From assembly GCA_005883365.1 (NCBI GenBank), contig VAXA01000128.1:1-10190 (forward strand): a DNA stretch of 10,190 nt, read 5' to 3'. The notes beneath the pieces are model-generated. The model was not told the DNA's origin. It searched no databases and saw only the letters and a program-made list of their open reading frames with translations. Made by a program: the position numbers and the translations under genes. This DNA comes from Actinomycetota bacterium. GTDB lineage: Bacteria > Actinomycetota > Thermoleophilia > Gaiellales > Gaiellaceae. Shown here piece by piece: positions 1-7,649 of this stretch (positions are counted from its first letter, which is position 1; the number at the start of each line of letters is the position of its first letter).

Positions 1-60
1 GACCTCGCGACGATCGGCCCGCTCGTCGTCGAGACCCTCGCCGGTCTCGCAACGGTGTAG
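1..60 (+). CDS. C-terminal end of an unidentified protein (partial)
   Basis: Reading from base 1 gives 19 codons (DLATIGPLVVETLAGLATV) and then a TAG stop. The gene starts left of the window. The fragment is hydrophobic with helix-like character and carries no motif that identifies a family. It lies on the same strand and ends 9 bp before the next start codon, so it is probably co-transcribed with the S66 peptidase and peptide-transport genes, and its product may work in the same peptide pathway. That is inferred from position only. Codon choice (gtc, ctc, gcg, acg) matches the downstream genes, which supports the frame. Confidence 0.6.
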   Translation, partial: DLATIGPLVVETLAGLATV

Positions 61-69
61 AACACGCGG

Positions 70-946
70 ATGAAACCGCTTCCGGACGGCGGCACGATCG
101 GCGTCGCCGCGCTCGCCAGCCCCTACGACATGCGCTCGGAGCTCGAGCGCGGCGTCGAGTGGTGGGAGACGCGCGGCTACCGCGTCAAGCTCGCGCCGGG
201 GATCCACGACCGCGACGACTACGTCGCCGGCGACGCACGCAGCCGCGCCCACGACCTCCACACGCTCTTCGCCGACCCGGAGGTGGACGCCGTGCAGGCG
301 CTGCAGGGCGGGTTCGGCTCGAGCGAGATCCTCCCCCACCTCGACTTCGACCTGATCGCCGCGAACCCGAAGCCGTTCGTCGGCTACTCCGACATCACGT
401 CGCTGCACGTCCCGATCCGGCAGCGCGGAGGCTTCCCCACCTTCTACGGGCCCGGGCTCGTCGGTGTCGGGGACAAGGAGACGACCGGCTTCACACGCGA
501 TCGGCTGCTCGCCGTGCTGCGCGACGGCGCCCCTCGTCGGCGGCTGCCTCTGGCTCCTGCTGCAGACGCTCGCGACGCCGTGGGAGCTCGACACCGACAG
601 GGCGATCCTCTTCTTCGAGGACACGCACGCGCCGCCGTACTACGTCGACGGCCAGCTGACGCAGCTCCGCCACGCCGGCAAGCTCGAGAAGATCGCCGGC
701 GTCGTCGTCGGCGACATGAACAAATGCGACTACGGCGACCTCCCTCGCGAGGTCGCCGACTGGCGCGCCACGAAGTCGATCGAGGACGTGCTCGACAAGC
801 ACCTGCAGCCGCTCGGGGTGCCCGTGCTGTACAAGCTGCCGCTCGGCCACGGCAAGCACATCGCTTCCATTCCGCTCGGTGTCCGGTATACGCTCGACGC
901 CGACGCACGAACGTTGACCGTGGACGAGTCGCCGTTCGAAAGCTGA
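70..946 (+). pseudogene. LD-carboxypeptidase (peptidase family S66), broken by internal deletion and frame change
   Basis: S66 enzymes are cytoplasmic serine peptidases that remove the terminal D-alanine from murein tetrapeptides in peptidoglycan recycling; some relatives cleave microcin C-like peptides. Residues 1-153 read from ATG 70 match the N-terminal half: VAALASP near the start, the QGGFGSSEILPHLD loop (79-92), and the nucleophile elbow FVGYSDIT with candidate Ser107. At about 520-533 the match moves to the +1 frame (LVGGCLW from 533). It continues through the ILFFED segment (candidate Glu at 617-619) and GHGKH (candidate catalytic His at 848-850), followed by IPLG, and stops at 946. 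The linker of about 20-30 residues usual between the halves is missing, so a lost segment fits better than a single-base slip. If not corrected, the first frame runs to a TGA at 961-963 and loses Glu and His. There is no signal peptide and only a weak Shine-Dalgarno. Family assignment is firm; whether the lesion is biological is not. Confidence 0.85.
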
Positions 947-959
947 GAGGGAGGGCGAA

Positions 960-2603
960 ATGAGGAAGAGGTGGCTTGCGGCGCTACTGCTGACCAGCGG
1001 CGCCTTGATCTTCGCGACAGGCGCGATCGGATCCGGATCGAAGTCGACGAGTGGCGGGACCTTCCGCCTCGGGACGGCCTCCGGCATCGACTCGCTGAAC
1101 CCATACGTCGCGTTCAACCAGGACGCCTACAGCGCGTTCGAGTACGTCTACCCCATCCTCATCCAGTACGACAGCCACCTCCACTACGCCCCGTTCTTCG
1201 CGCGGTCGTGGCACGCCTCGAAGGATGGCAAGTCGTGGACGTTCAAGACCCAGCCGAACGCCAAGTGGAGCGACGGCAAGCCGCTGACCGCGGCGGACGC
1301 GGCCTGGACGATCAACACCGACCTCAAGTACAAGAGCGGCGCGACGGCAAATGTCGCCGGCCTGGTCTCGCACATCAACAACGCAAAAGCCCCTAACGCG
1401 ACGACCCTCGTCGTCAACTACGCGCAGAGGCCGAGCCCGAGCTACGTGCTCGGGCAGTTCCAGCAGTTCTTCATCCTCCCGAAGCACATCTGGGCGCAGC
1501 ACCTGGGCAAGAAGGGCGCCGGCCTGAAGACGTTCCCGAACAACGCGCCAGTCGTCGGCTCGGGACCCTTCAACCTCGTCAGATTCAAGATGAACGACGT
1601 CGCTCTGTTCCAGCGCAACAGCTCCTACTGGGGCCCGAAGCCGAAGATCGACGAGTTCGGGCTGCAGCAGTACTCGAATGACGACGCGATGGTGACGGCG
1701 CTGAAGGCGCACGACCTCGACGCGGTCGAGAGCGTTCCGGCGACGACGATGAAGACGCTGCGCAACGCGGGCTTCGTCGTCGAGGACGTCAAGGGACTCG
1801 ACCAGACCGACTTCATCATCAACTCGAACCCGAAGAAGAAGCACCACCGCGAGCTCCTCAACCTCAAAGTCAAGGAAGCGTTCGACCACGCGATCGACCG
1901 GAAGAAGATCGTCAGCGTCGTCTACCTCGGCGCCGCGCAGCTGCCCAGCACGATCATCCCGGCGTCCGCCGGCGTCGGCTGGCACAACACGAGCCTCAAG
2001 ACGCCCAGCTTCGACCTCAAGCTCGCGAACAAGATCCTCGATGGCCTCGGGTACAAGAAGGGCCCGGGCGGGATCCGCGTCGCCAACGGAAAGAAGATGT
2101 CCTACGAGGTCATCATTCCGACCGACGTGCAGAGCCTCCCGCGCACGTTCCTGATCGTCCAGTCCGACTTCGCGAAGATCGGCGTGCAGCTGAAGCAGAA
2201 GGCGCTCGACTCGACCGCGGCCTTCAACCAGATGGCGGGATCGAATTACACGTACCAGGGGTTCGACCTGGCCATGTGGGACTGGACGGCGCTGATCGAT
2301 CCCGACTTCATGCTTTCGGTCGTGACGTGCGCCCAGTGGGGCGGTTGGAGCGACTCAGCGTTCTGCGACAAGAAGTACGACCGGATGTACTCCCAGCAGC
2401 AGCTGGCGGCAACGCCCGCCAAGCGCCGCCAGATCGTCTGGAAGATGCAGGCGTACCTCTACAAGCATCGGCCGTATCTCTGGCTCGCGAACGACGACCA
2501 GGTGAGCGCGGTCTCGAAGAGCTGGGCCGGCTTCAAGAACACCCCGCAAGGACCCTTCAACGAGCTGAACATCTCCGTACTGACGCACGTGCACCAGAAG
2601 TAG
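960..2603 (+). CDS. ABC transporter extracellular peptide-binding protein, family 5 (OppA/DppA type)
   Basis: The 547-residue protein is the usual length for solute-binding family 5, which captures di- or oligopeptides outside the membrane and delivers them to the OppBC permease. The N-terminus is a signal sequence: basic MRKRW, a hydrophobic stretch (about 6-20), then a Gly/Ser/Lys/Thr-rich linker. There is no lipobox cysteine, so the protein is either secreted free or held by an uncleaved N-terminal helix. That is unusual, because actinobacterial binding proteins are mostly lipoproteins. Family features include TFRLGTASGIDSLNP (34-48), the KDGKSWTFK and KWSDGKPLTAADAAWT segments, GSGPFNL, and VKEAFDHAIDRKKIV. 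Two cysteines in the C-terminal lobe (VVTCAQWGG and SAFCDKKYD) probably form a disulfide, judged from similar family members. The start is ATG 960 with a strong GGAGG at 950-954, inside the 13-bp gap after the peptidase gene. The peptide specificity cannot be read from the sequence. Confidence 0.95.
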   Translation: MRKRWLAALLLTSGALIFATGAIGSGSKSTSGGTFRLGTASGIDSLNPYVAFNQDAYSAFEYVYPILIQYDSHLHYAPFFARSWHASKDGKSWTFKTQPNAKWSDGKPLTAADAAWTINTDLKYKSGATANVAGLVSHINNAKAPNATTLVVNYAQRPSPSYVLGQFQQFFILPKHIWAQHLGKKGAGLKTFPNNAPVVGSGPFNLVRFKMNDVALFQRNSSYWGPKPKIDEFGLQQYSNDDAMVTALKAHDLDAVESVPATTMKTLRNAGFVVEDVKGLDQTDFIINSNPKKKHHRELLNLKVKEAFDHAIDRKKIVSVVYLGAAQLPSTIIPASAGVGWHNTSLKTPSFDLKLANKILDGLGYKKGPGGIRVANGKKMSYEVIIPTDVQSLPRTFLIVQSDFAKIGVQLKQKALDSTAAFNQMAGSNYTYQGFDLAMWDWTALIDPDFMLSVVTCAQWGGWSDSAFCDKKYDRMYSQQQLAATPAKRRQIVWKMQAYLYKHRPYLWLANDDQVSAVSKSWAGFKNTPQGPFNELNISVLTHVHQK

Positions 2604-2613
2604 GGACCTCGCA

Positions 2614-3576
2614 GTGCGGGGGACCGACTATGTCCTGAAGAGGATCGCGTTCGCGATCGTCACCGTCTTCGTGGCGGTGTCGATCAACTTCGTCCTCTTC
2701 CGGCTGGCGCCCGGCACCGCCGTCTCGAACCTCTCCCGCGTCCCGCACGCGACCCAGCAGCTGCGGCACGCGCTCGAGAAGCAATTCGGGCTCGACAAGT
2801 CGAAGGGCGAGCAGTACGTCATCTTCCTGAAGCAGCTGGTACACGGGAACCTCGGGATCTCGTACGAGAACGAGCAGCCCGTCGCGACAAACCTCCGCAT
2901 CGAACTGATCAACACACTGCCGATGGTCACGCTCGGGACGGTCTTCTCGATCCTCATCGGCACGCTGACCGGGGTCATCGCAGCCTGGCGCCGCGGCACG
3001 CCGACCGAGGCGGTGACGGTGTCGAGCGCGCTGGGTTTCTACTCGATGCCGACGCACTGGCTCGGCCTGATGCTGATCATCATCTTCGCGGGGACCCTTC
3101 CCACGGGAGGGATGACGAATGAGTTCCTGCTCAATCCGGGTTTCTGGCAGCACCTCAAGGATCTGGGGTCGCACGTCCTCCTGCCGTCGCTGACGCTCGG
3201 CCTTGTGCTCTACGGCGAGTACACGCTGATCGTCCGCTCGGCGATGCTCGAGACGCTCGGCGAGGACTACATCCTCACCGCCCGTGCGAAGGGCCTGAAG
3301 CCGTGGACGATCATCCGGAAGCACGCCCTGCGGAACGCGATGCTGCCGATCACGACGCTCGTCGCGCTCTCGCTCGGCTACGTCGTGGCGGGCGCGATCC
3401 TGATCGAGACCGTGTTCTCGTGGCCCGGCATCGGACGGGCCGTGTACGAGGCCGTCCTGCAACGCGATTACCCGATGCTTCAGGGCGCGTTCCTGCTGCT
3501 GACGATCTCGGTCGTCGTCTGCAACCTGATCGCCGACCTCCTCTACTTCAAGCTCGACCCGAGGATCACCACATGA
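2614..3576 (+). CDS. peptide ABC transporter permease, OppB/DppB type
   Basis: The 320-residue membrane protein forms half of the channel of the peptide importer. About six membrane segments are visible, near residues 11-31, 103-125, 139-163, 188-208, 246-268 and 290-313. The first is followed by the RLAPG motif typical of OppB/DppB N-termini. An extracellular stretch with FGLDKSKGEQYVIFLKQL and GNLGISY follows, again typical. The cytoplasmic EAA loop that docks on the ATPases is GEDYILTARAKGLKPWTIIR (216-235), and VFSWPGIG and YPMLQGAF are conserved C-terminal landmarks. The start is GTG at 2614, with AGGGA at 2602-2606 overlapping the stop of the binding-protein gene. The gene ends in an ATGA overlap with the second permease, implying coupled translation. 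It is full length with no sign of damage. Confidence 0.95.
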   Translation: MRGTDYVLKRIAFAIVTVFVAVSINFVLFRLAPGTAVSNLSRVPHATQQLRHALEKQFGLDKSKGEQYVIFLKQLVHGNLGISYENEQPVATNLRIELINTLPMVTLGTVFSILIGTLTGVIAAWRRGTPTEAVTVSSALGFYSMPTHWLGLMLIIIFAGTLPTGGMTNEFLLNPGFWQHLKDLGSHVLLPSLTLGLVLYGEYTLIVRSAMLETLGEDYILTARAKGLKPWTIIRKHALRNAMLPITTLVALSLGYVVAGAILIETVFSWPGIGRAVYEAVLQRDYPMLQGAFLLLTISVVVCNLIADLLYFKLDPRITT

Positions 3577-4523
3577 GCGAAGCGTCCCTCATGATCGAGG
3601 CGCCGCCGGAGGGAGTCTCGAGCCGGCGCGGGTTCGTGCTGCACACGCTGCGCCACCGGCCGGCGGCAGTGATCGGGGCGACGATCCTCGTGCTCGTCGG
3701 GCTCGGCGCGGTGCTCGCGCCGTGGATCGCGCCGTACGCCCTGCACGAGCAGGTCGGGCCCGTGTTCGGGCATCCGTCGTGGAGCCATCCGCTCGGCCTC
3801 GACGACGGCGGTATCGACATGGTGACCCTGCTCATGTGGGGCGCGCGCGTCTCGCTCGTCGTCGGGTTCGCCGCGACGTTCGTCTCGATGGCGATCGGCG
3901 GCGCGGTGGGCGTGATTTCCGGCTACTTCGGGGGCGCGACCGACACGATCCTGATGCGCATCACCGACTACTTCCTCGTCGTCCCCGACGTGCCGCTGAT
4001 GATCGTCGTGGCGGCGATCTGGGGGCCGAGCCTCTTCCACATCATCATCGTGATCGGGATCCTGCTCTGGACGAGCACGGCCCGCGTGATCCGGGCGCAG
4101 GTGAAGAGCGTGCGCGAGCGGGTCTACGTGAAGCGGGCGCGGGCGCTCGGCGCCGGCCACACGCGGATCGTGCTGCGGCACGTGCTGCCCCAGGTCGCGC
4201 CGCTCCTGATCGCGAACACGGTCCTCACCGTCGCGGTCGCGATCTTCGACGAGACGGCGCTCTCGTTCCTCGGCCTCGGCGACCCGAGCCGCACCTCGCT
4301 GGGGAAGGTGATCGAGAACGCGTTCGAGCGGGCGGCGATCTCGTCGGGCGCGTGGTGGGCGATCGTGCCGCCCGGCGCGCTCGTCGCGTTGATCATCCTC
4401 GGCTGCAGCCTCGTCGGCGGCTCGCTCGAGGACGCGCTCAACCCGCGGCTACGGGTGGCGCACCTATCGGCGCGCACTTTCCGGCTGCGACCCCTCGTCG
4501 GCCGGGGGAAGGAAGCGCTGTGA
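3573..4523 (+). CDS. peptide ABC transporter permease, OppC/DppC type
   Basis: The 316-residue partner of the OppB-type permease has the OppC/DppC layout. There is a cytoplasmic N-terminal tail of about 30 residues with RHRPAAVIG entering the first membrane segment (31-53), then an outside loop with HPLGLDDGGIDM (a variant of the usual HPLGTDxxGRD). Further membrane segments lie near 92-114, 136-150, 154-172, 209-230 and 262-283. The EAA loop is YVKRARALGAGHTRIVLRHV (185-204), and ETALSFLGLG (227-236) and LNPRLR (289-294) are strong family marks. A tail of about 22 residues past LNPRLR is longer than usual and basic. The ATG at 3573 overlaps the previous stop (ATGA) and has GAGG at 3561-3564. 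Reading further upstream in this frame only gives out-of-frame OppB sequence, so this start is preferred. The 3' end overlaps the next gene by 4 bp. Confidence 0.95.
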   Translation: MSEASLMIEAPPEGVSSRRGFVLHTLRHRPAAVIGATILVLVGLGAVLAPWIAPYALHEQVGPVFGHPSWSHPLGLDDGGIDMVTLLMWGARVSLVVGFAATFVSMAIGGAVGVISGYFGGATDTILMRITDYFLVVPDVPLMIVVAAIWGPSLFHIIIVIGILLWTSTARVIRAQVKSVRERVYVKRARALGAGHTRIVLRHVLPQVAPLLIANTVLTVAVAIFDETALSFLGLGDPSRTSLGKVIENAFERAAISSGAWWAIVPPGALVALIILGCSLVGGSLEDALNPRLRVAHLSARTFRLRPLVGRGKEAL

Positions 4524-5488
4524 GCGTCCCGCTGCTGGAGGTCGAGGGTCTCCACGTCTGGTTCGACCTCGAGGGCGGCGGCGAGCTGCACGCCGTGCAG
4601 GGCGTCGACCTCTCGCTCGATCCGGGCGAGCGCCTCGGGCTCGTCGGCGAGTCGGGCTGCGGCAAGACGACGACGGCGCTCGCGATCCTGGGCCTGCTGC
4701 CACCGAACGCGAGCGTGTCGGGCCGCGTCCTGATCGACGGGGAGGACATCCTCGCCGGCGGCGAGGCGGCGATGCGACCGCACCGCTGGGTGGACGTCGC
4801 GATCGTCTTCCAGGGCGCGATGAACGCGCTCAACCCGGTGCGGACGATCGGGCAGCAGATCGTCGAGAGCCTCGAGCTCCACGGCCGCGCAAAGGGAGCG
4901 GTCGCCCGCACTCGCACCGCGGAGCTGCTCGAGTCGGTCGGCATCCCGGCGGGCCGGGCCGGGCGCTATCCGCACGAGCTGTCCGGCGGGATGCGGCAGC
5001 GGGCGGCGATCGCGATGGCGCTCTCGTGCAATCCGCGGGTGCTGATCGCCGACGAGCCCACGACGGCGCTGGACGTGATGGTGCAGGCGCAGATCCTCGA
5101 GCTGCTCGACGCGCTCTGCCGCGACTTCGGACTGGCGCTCGTGCTCGTCACGCACGACCTGCCCGTGGTGGCCCAGCTCTGCGACCGCTGCGCCGTGATG
5201 TACGCGGGCGAGATCGTCGAGCGCGGGCCGCTCGACGTCCTCTACCACACCCCCGGGCACCCGTACACGCGGATGCTGTTCGCCGCGTCGCCCGACCTCG
5301 GCATGGGCGACGCGCCGGTGCTCTCGATCCCGGGTGCGCCGCCGCGGCTCGACCGGCCGATCGACGGCTGTCCGTTCCGGCCGCGCTGCGATTCGGCCTT
5401 CGCGGCCTGCGTTGAGAGGCCGAGCCTGCTGGAGGTCGGCGACGGCCACGCCGCCGCCTGTCACCTCAACACGCGGGTGCCCGCGTGA
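4520..5488 (+). CDS. peptide ABC transporter ATPase, OppD/DppD type, with C-terminal Fe-S-type cysteines
   Basis: The 322-residue ATPase is one of the two that drive the importer. Visible motifs are Walker A GESGCGKT (43-50), Q-loop Gln98 within VFQGAMNALNPV, signature LSGGM (154-158), Walker B VLIADEP (174-180), D-loop ALD (183-185) and switch His212 (VTHDL). After the ATPase core comes the oligopeptide-transporter C-terminal domain (GHPYTRMLF, then IPGAPP), with four cysteines at 284, 290, 297 and 314 (pattern GCPFRPRC, AAC, AAAC). In related mycobacterial Opp/Dpp transporters this pattern binds a [4Fe-4S] cluster. All four are present, so a cluster is inferred. GTG 4520 overlaps the permease stop (GTGA), with AAGGA at 4509-4513 as ribosome binding site. 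The 3' end overlaps the next ATPase gene by 4 bp. Confidence 0.95.
   Translation: MSVPLLEVEGLHVWFDLEGGGELHAVQGVDLSLDPGERLGLVGESGCGKTTTALAILGLLPPNASVSGRVLIDGEDILAGGEAAMRPHRWVDVAIVFQGAMNALNPVRTIGQQIVESLELHGRAKGAVARTRTAELLESVGIPAGRAGRYPHELSGGMRQRAAIAMALSCNPRVLIADEPTTALDVMVQAQILELLDALCRDFGLALVLVTHDLPVVAQLCDRCAVMYAGEIVERGPLDVLYHTPGHPYTRMLFAASPDLGMGDAPVLSIPGAPPRLDRPIDGCPFRPRCDSAFAACVERPSLLEVGDGHAAACHLNTRVPA
4639..4674 (+). repeat. 36-bp direct repeat, copy 1 (Walker A of OppD-type gene)
   Basis: These 36 bases are identical to 5640-5675 and encode LVGESGCGKTTT in both ATPases. The copies are 1001 bp apart in the same orientation. Protein conservation explains most of the match, but identity at every third position is more than required. 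Confidence 0.9.
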
Positions 5489-6501
5489 ACGCCGAGCCGG
5501 TCGTGCTCGAGGTCGAGGATCTCGTCGTCCGCTACCCGATCCACCGGGGCCTCGTCGGAACGGTCGCCCGCCGCCCGCGCCGGACGGTGCACGCGGTCGA
5601 GGGCGTGTCGCTGTCGCTGCAGCGGGGAGAGATGCTCGCGCTCGTCGGCGAGTCGGGCTGCGGCAAGACGACGACCGCGCAGGCGGTGCTGCGGCTCGTC
5701 GATCCCGTGGCGGGCGCGATCCGCTTCGACGGCCGCGACCTCGTGCCGCTCGGCTCGCGAGACCTGCGTCCGCTGCGGCGCCGGATCCAGGTCGTCTACC
5801 AGGATCCCTACGAGTCGCTCGACCCGCGGTTCCGGGTGCGCGCGGTCGTCGAGGAGCCGCTGCTGATCCACAACCTCGGCGGCTCCAAGGCCGAGCGGGC
5901 CGAGCGGGTTCGCGACGCGCTGCAGCGCGTGGAGCTCTCGCCGCCGGAGCTGTACCTCGACCGATTCCCGCACGAGCTCTCGGGCGGGCAGCGCCAGCGG
6001 GTGGCGATCGCCGCCGCACTCGTTCTCGAGCCGGACGTGCTCGTGGCCGACGAGCCGGTCTCGATGCTCGACGTCTCGGTGCGGGCGGGCGTCCTCAACG
6101 TTCTCGACGGCCTGCGCCAACAGGGGCTCGCGATCCTGATGATCACGCACGACCTGTCCACTGCGGCCCGCTTCGCGCAGCGGATCGCGGTCATGTACCT
6201 CGGTCGCATCGTGGAGGAGGGGCGCGCGGCGGCGGTCGTGCGGAACCCGCAGCACCCGTACACGAAGGCGCTGCTCTCGGTCGTGCCTCGGCGCGACCCG
6301 CGCGACCGGCAGCGGCCGCAGATCCTGCAGGGCGAGACGCCGGACGCGGTCGCCATCCCGACGGGCTGCCGCTTCCATCCGCGCTGCCCGGTCGCGATCG
6401 AGCGATGTTCGGTGGAGGATCCGCTCCTCTTGCAGCCGGTCTCGGCCGAGCGCGGCCACCGCGCCGCCTGCCTTCTCCTGTCGACCGGGCAATCCGGCTA
6501 G
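5485..6501 (+). CDS. peptide ABC transporter ATPase, OppF/DppF type, with C-terminal Fe-S-type cysteines
   Basis: The 338-residue ATPase pairs with the OppD-type protein as a heterodimer under the OppBC channel. Motifs are Walker A GESGCGKT (55-62), Q-loop Gln106 in VVYQDPYESLDPR (the QDPxxSLDPR string is characteristic of OppF/DppF), signature LSGGQ (165-169), Walker B VLVADEP (185-191) and His222 (ITHDL). The D-loop reads SMLDVS where SALDVS is more usual. The C-terminal oligopeptide domain (NPQHPYTKALL) ends with four cysteines at 295, 301, 308 and 329 (GCRFHPRC, RC, AAC), again a likely [4Fe-4S] site. The start GTG overlaps the previous stop (GTGA) and has no good Shine-Dalgarno of its own, so translation probably depends on coupling. 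Both nucleotide sites look catalytically competent because neither ATPase lacks a key residue. Confidence 0.95.
   Translation: MNAEPVVLEVEDLVVRYPIHRGLVGTVARRPRRTVHAVEGVSLSLQRGEMLALVGESGCGKTTTAQAVLRLVDPVAGAIRFDGRDLVPLGSRDLRPLRRRIQVVYQDPYESLDPRFRVRAVVEEPLLIHNLGGSKAERAERVRDALQRVELSPPELYLDRFPHELSGGQRQRVAIAAALVLEPDVLVADEPVSMLDVSVRAGVLNVLDGLRQQGLAILMITHDLSTAARFAQRIAVMYLGRIVEEGRAAAVVRNPQHPYTKALLSVVPRRDPRDRQRPQILQGETPDAVAIPTGCRFHPRCPVAIERCSVEDPLLLQPVSAERGHRAACLLLSTGQSG
5640..5675 (+). repeat. 36-bp direct repeat, copy 2 (Walker A of OppF-type gene)
   Basis: This is the second copy of the repeat at 4639-4674. Recombination between the copies would delete 1001 bp and fuse the two ATPase genes out of frame, since 1001 is not a multiple of three. 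Shared strong codon preference is the simplest reason for the identity; gene conversion between the paralogues is possible. Confidence 0.9.
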
Positions 6502-6549
6502 CGCCGCATCGCGTAGTACCGCGCATATCCCGAAGAGGAAGGAGAACCC

Positions 6550-7635
6550 ATGCACGGAGTCCTTAGGCGCTCCATGGTCGTGTTGGGGGTTCTCTCAGTA
6601 GCGCTGATCGCCGCGCTGTACGCGGCGGCCGGGCCGCCCGGTGGCGACTACACCGTGACCCCGCTGGTCTCGGACATCCCGGGCGCGGCCCCTCTGACCG
6701 ATCCGGAGCTCGTCAATGCCTGGGGTCTTGCCCGTAGCGCGACGAGCCCGTGGTGGGTCGCCGACAACGGGCCCGACCGAAGCTCGAGCAGGTCGACGGT
6801 CTACACCGGCGCCGGCGCAAAGGTCCTCAGCGTCAGCGTCCTCGGCGGTCCGACCGGGGCCGTGTTCGCCGGCGTCGCGGGGAGCTTCCAGATCGGGACG
6901 GACGCCGACCCGTCGGCGCTCGCTCCGGCGAAGTTCATCTTCGCGACCGAGGCGGGTGACCTCAGGGCATGGCAAGGCGGTTCGTCGGCGCTGGTCGCTC
7001 CGACGACGGGCATCGCCGCCGGCGCGATCTTCAAGGGGCTGGCGATCGCCCAACCGACGCCGGGCAGCCCGCTGCTCTACGCGGCGGACTTCCACAACGC
7101 CCAGGTCGACGTCTTCGACGGGGCGTGGCAGAACGTCACGCCGCCCGGCGCATTCGTCGATCCGAAGCTGCCTGGCGGATACGCGCCGTTCGGGATCCAG
7201 ACGATCGGATCTGACGTCTTCGTCACGTACGGGAAGCAGGATGCGGACGCCGAGGACGAGGTCGACGGCCAGAGCCTCGGCTTCGTCGACGAGTACGACC
7301 TGCAAGGGAACCTGGTCGCGCGTGTGGCACAGCACGGGCAGCTGGACGCGCCGTGGGGCCTCGCGATGGCGCCGCCGTCGTTCGGCCGCTTCGGAGGCGA
7401 CCTCCTCGTCGGCAACTTCGGCGACGGCCAGATCAACGCCTACGCGGGCGGCAACGGCGGCTGGCACCACGTCGGCACGCTGCGCTCGCCGGACGGCGGC
7501 AAGCTCGCGATCGACCGGCTGTGGGCACTCGAGTTCGGCAACGCCGGCCTCAACGGCGATCCGAACACGCTCTTCTTCACGGCCGGGCCCAACGACGAGT
7601 CAGACGGGCTCTTCGGCACGATCACGGCCGACTGA
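6550..7635 (+). CDS. secreted beta-propeller protein, TIGR03118-like, function unknown
   Basis: The 361-residue protein has a short basic start and a hydrophobic segment (about 8-27, signal peptide or membrane anchor), then a mature region rich in Gly, Asp and Trp. It resembles the TIGR03118 family of uncharacterised proteins in LVSDIPG and TDPELVNAWGL (39-60), SPWWVADNG, the central FVTYGKQDADAEDE stretch, DAPWGLAMAPPSFG, and the closing NTLFFTAGPNDESDGLFG. The recurring pattern of a strand followed by an AADF, VADN or VGNF-type turn suggests an NHL-like beta-propeller outside the cell. Such folds bind ligands or protein partners; no catalytic site is recognisable. The start is well supported by AAGGAG at 6539-6544, 5 bp before the ATG. 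It lies 48 bp after the oppF-type stop with no terminator between them, so it is probably the last gene of the transport operon. A link to peptide uptake is inferred from position only. Confidence 0.85.
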   Translation: MHGVLRRSMVVLGVLSVALIAALYAAAGPPGGDYTVTPLVSDIPGAAPLTDPELVNAWGLARSATSPWWVADNGPDRSSSRSTVYTGAGAKVLSVSVLGGPTGAVFAGVAGSFQIGTDADPSALAPAKFIFATEAGDLRAWQGGSSALVAPTTGIAAGAIFKGLAIAQPTPGSPLLYAADFHNAQVDVFDGAWQNVTPPGAFVDPKLPGGYAPFGIQTIGSDVFVTYGKQDADAEDEVDGQSLGFVDEYDLQGNLVARVAQHGQLDAPWGLAMAPPSFGRFGGDLLVGNFGDGQINAYAGGNGGWHHVGTLRSPDGGKLAIDRLWALEFGNAGLNGDPNTLFFTAGPNDESDGLFGTITAD

Positions 7636-7649
7636 GTTCCTCGCTCTAT

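Noticed and set aside
510..540. Programmed +1 frameshifting as the cause of the broken genes
   Set aside because: No slippery site or slow-codon/stop arrangement was seen at any of the three switches, and residues appear to be missing at each, which ribosomal frameshifting would not explain.
464..946. An independent small gene starting at ATG 464
   Set aside because: Its first 22 or so codons are out-of-frame S66 sequence. The family match begins only at 533, so it is the displaced C-terminal half of the peptidase gene.
984..1985. A 333-codon - strand open frame opposite the peptide-binding protein
   Set aside because: Composition (Val/Arg/Asp/Glu runs) is typical of the complement of a high-GC gene, and the + strand protein is certain.
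4124..6019. A 631-codon open frame on the - strand opposite the permease/ATPase genes
   Set aside because: Arg/Pro/Ala-rich low-complexity translation with no domain, lying opposite two clear ATPases. Long antisense frames are expected where third positions are nearly all G or C.
6502..6549. A separate promoter for the beta-propeller gene
   Set aside because: TAGTAC (6514-6519) and CATATC (6524-6529) resemble -10 boxes weakly, but no -35 box is seen at a suitable distance. Read-through from the operon is the simpler view.
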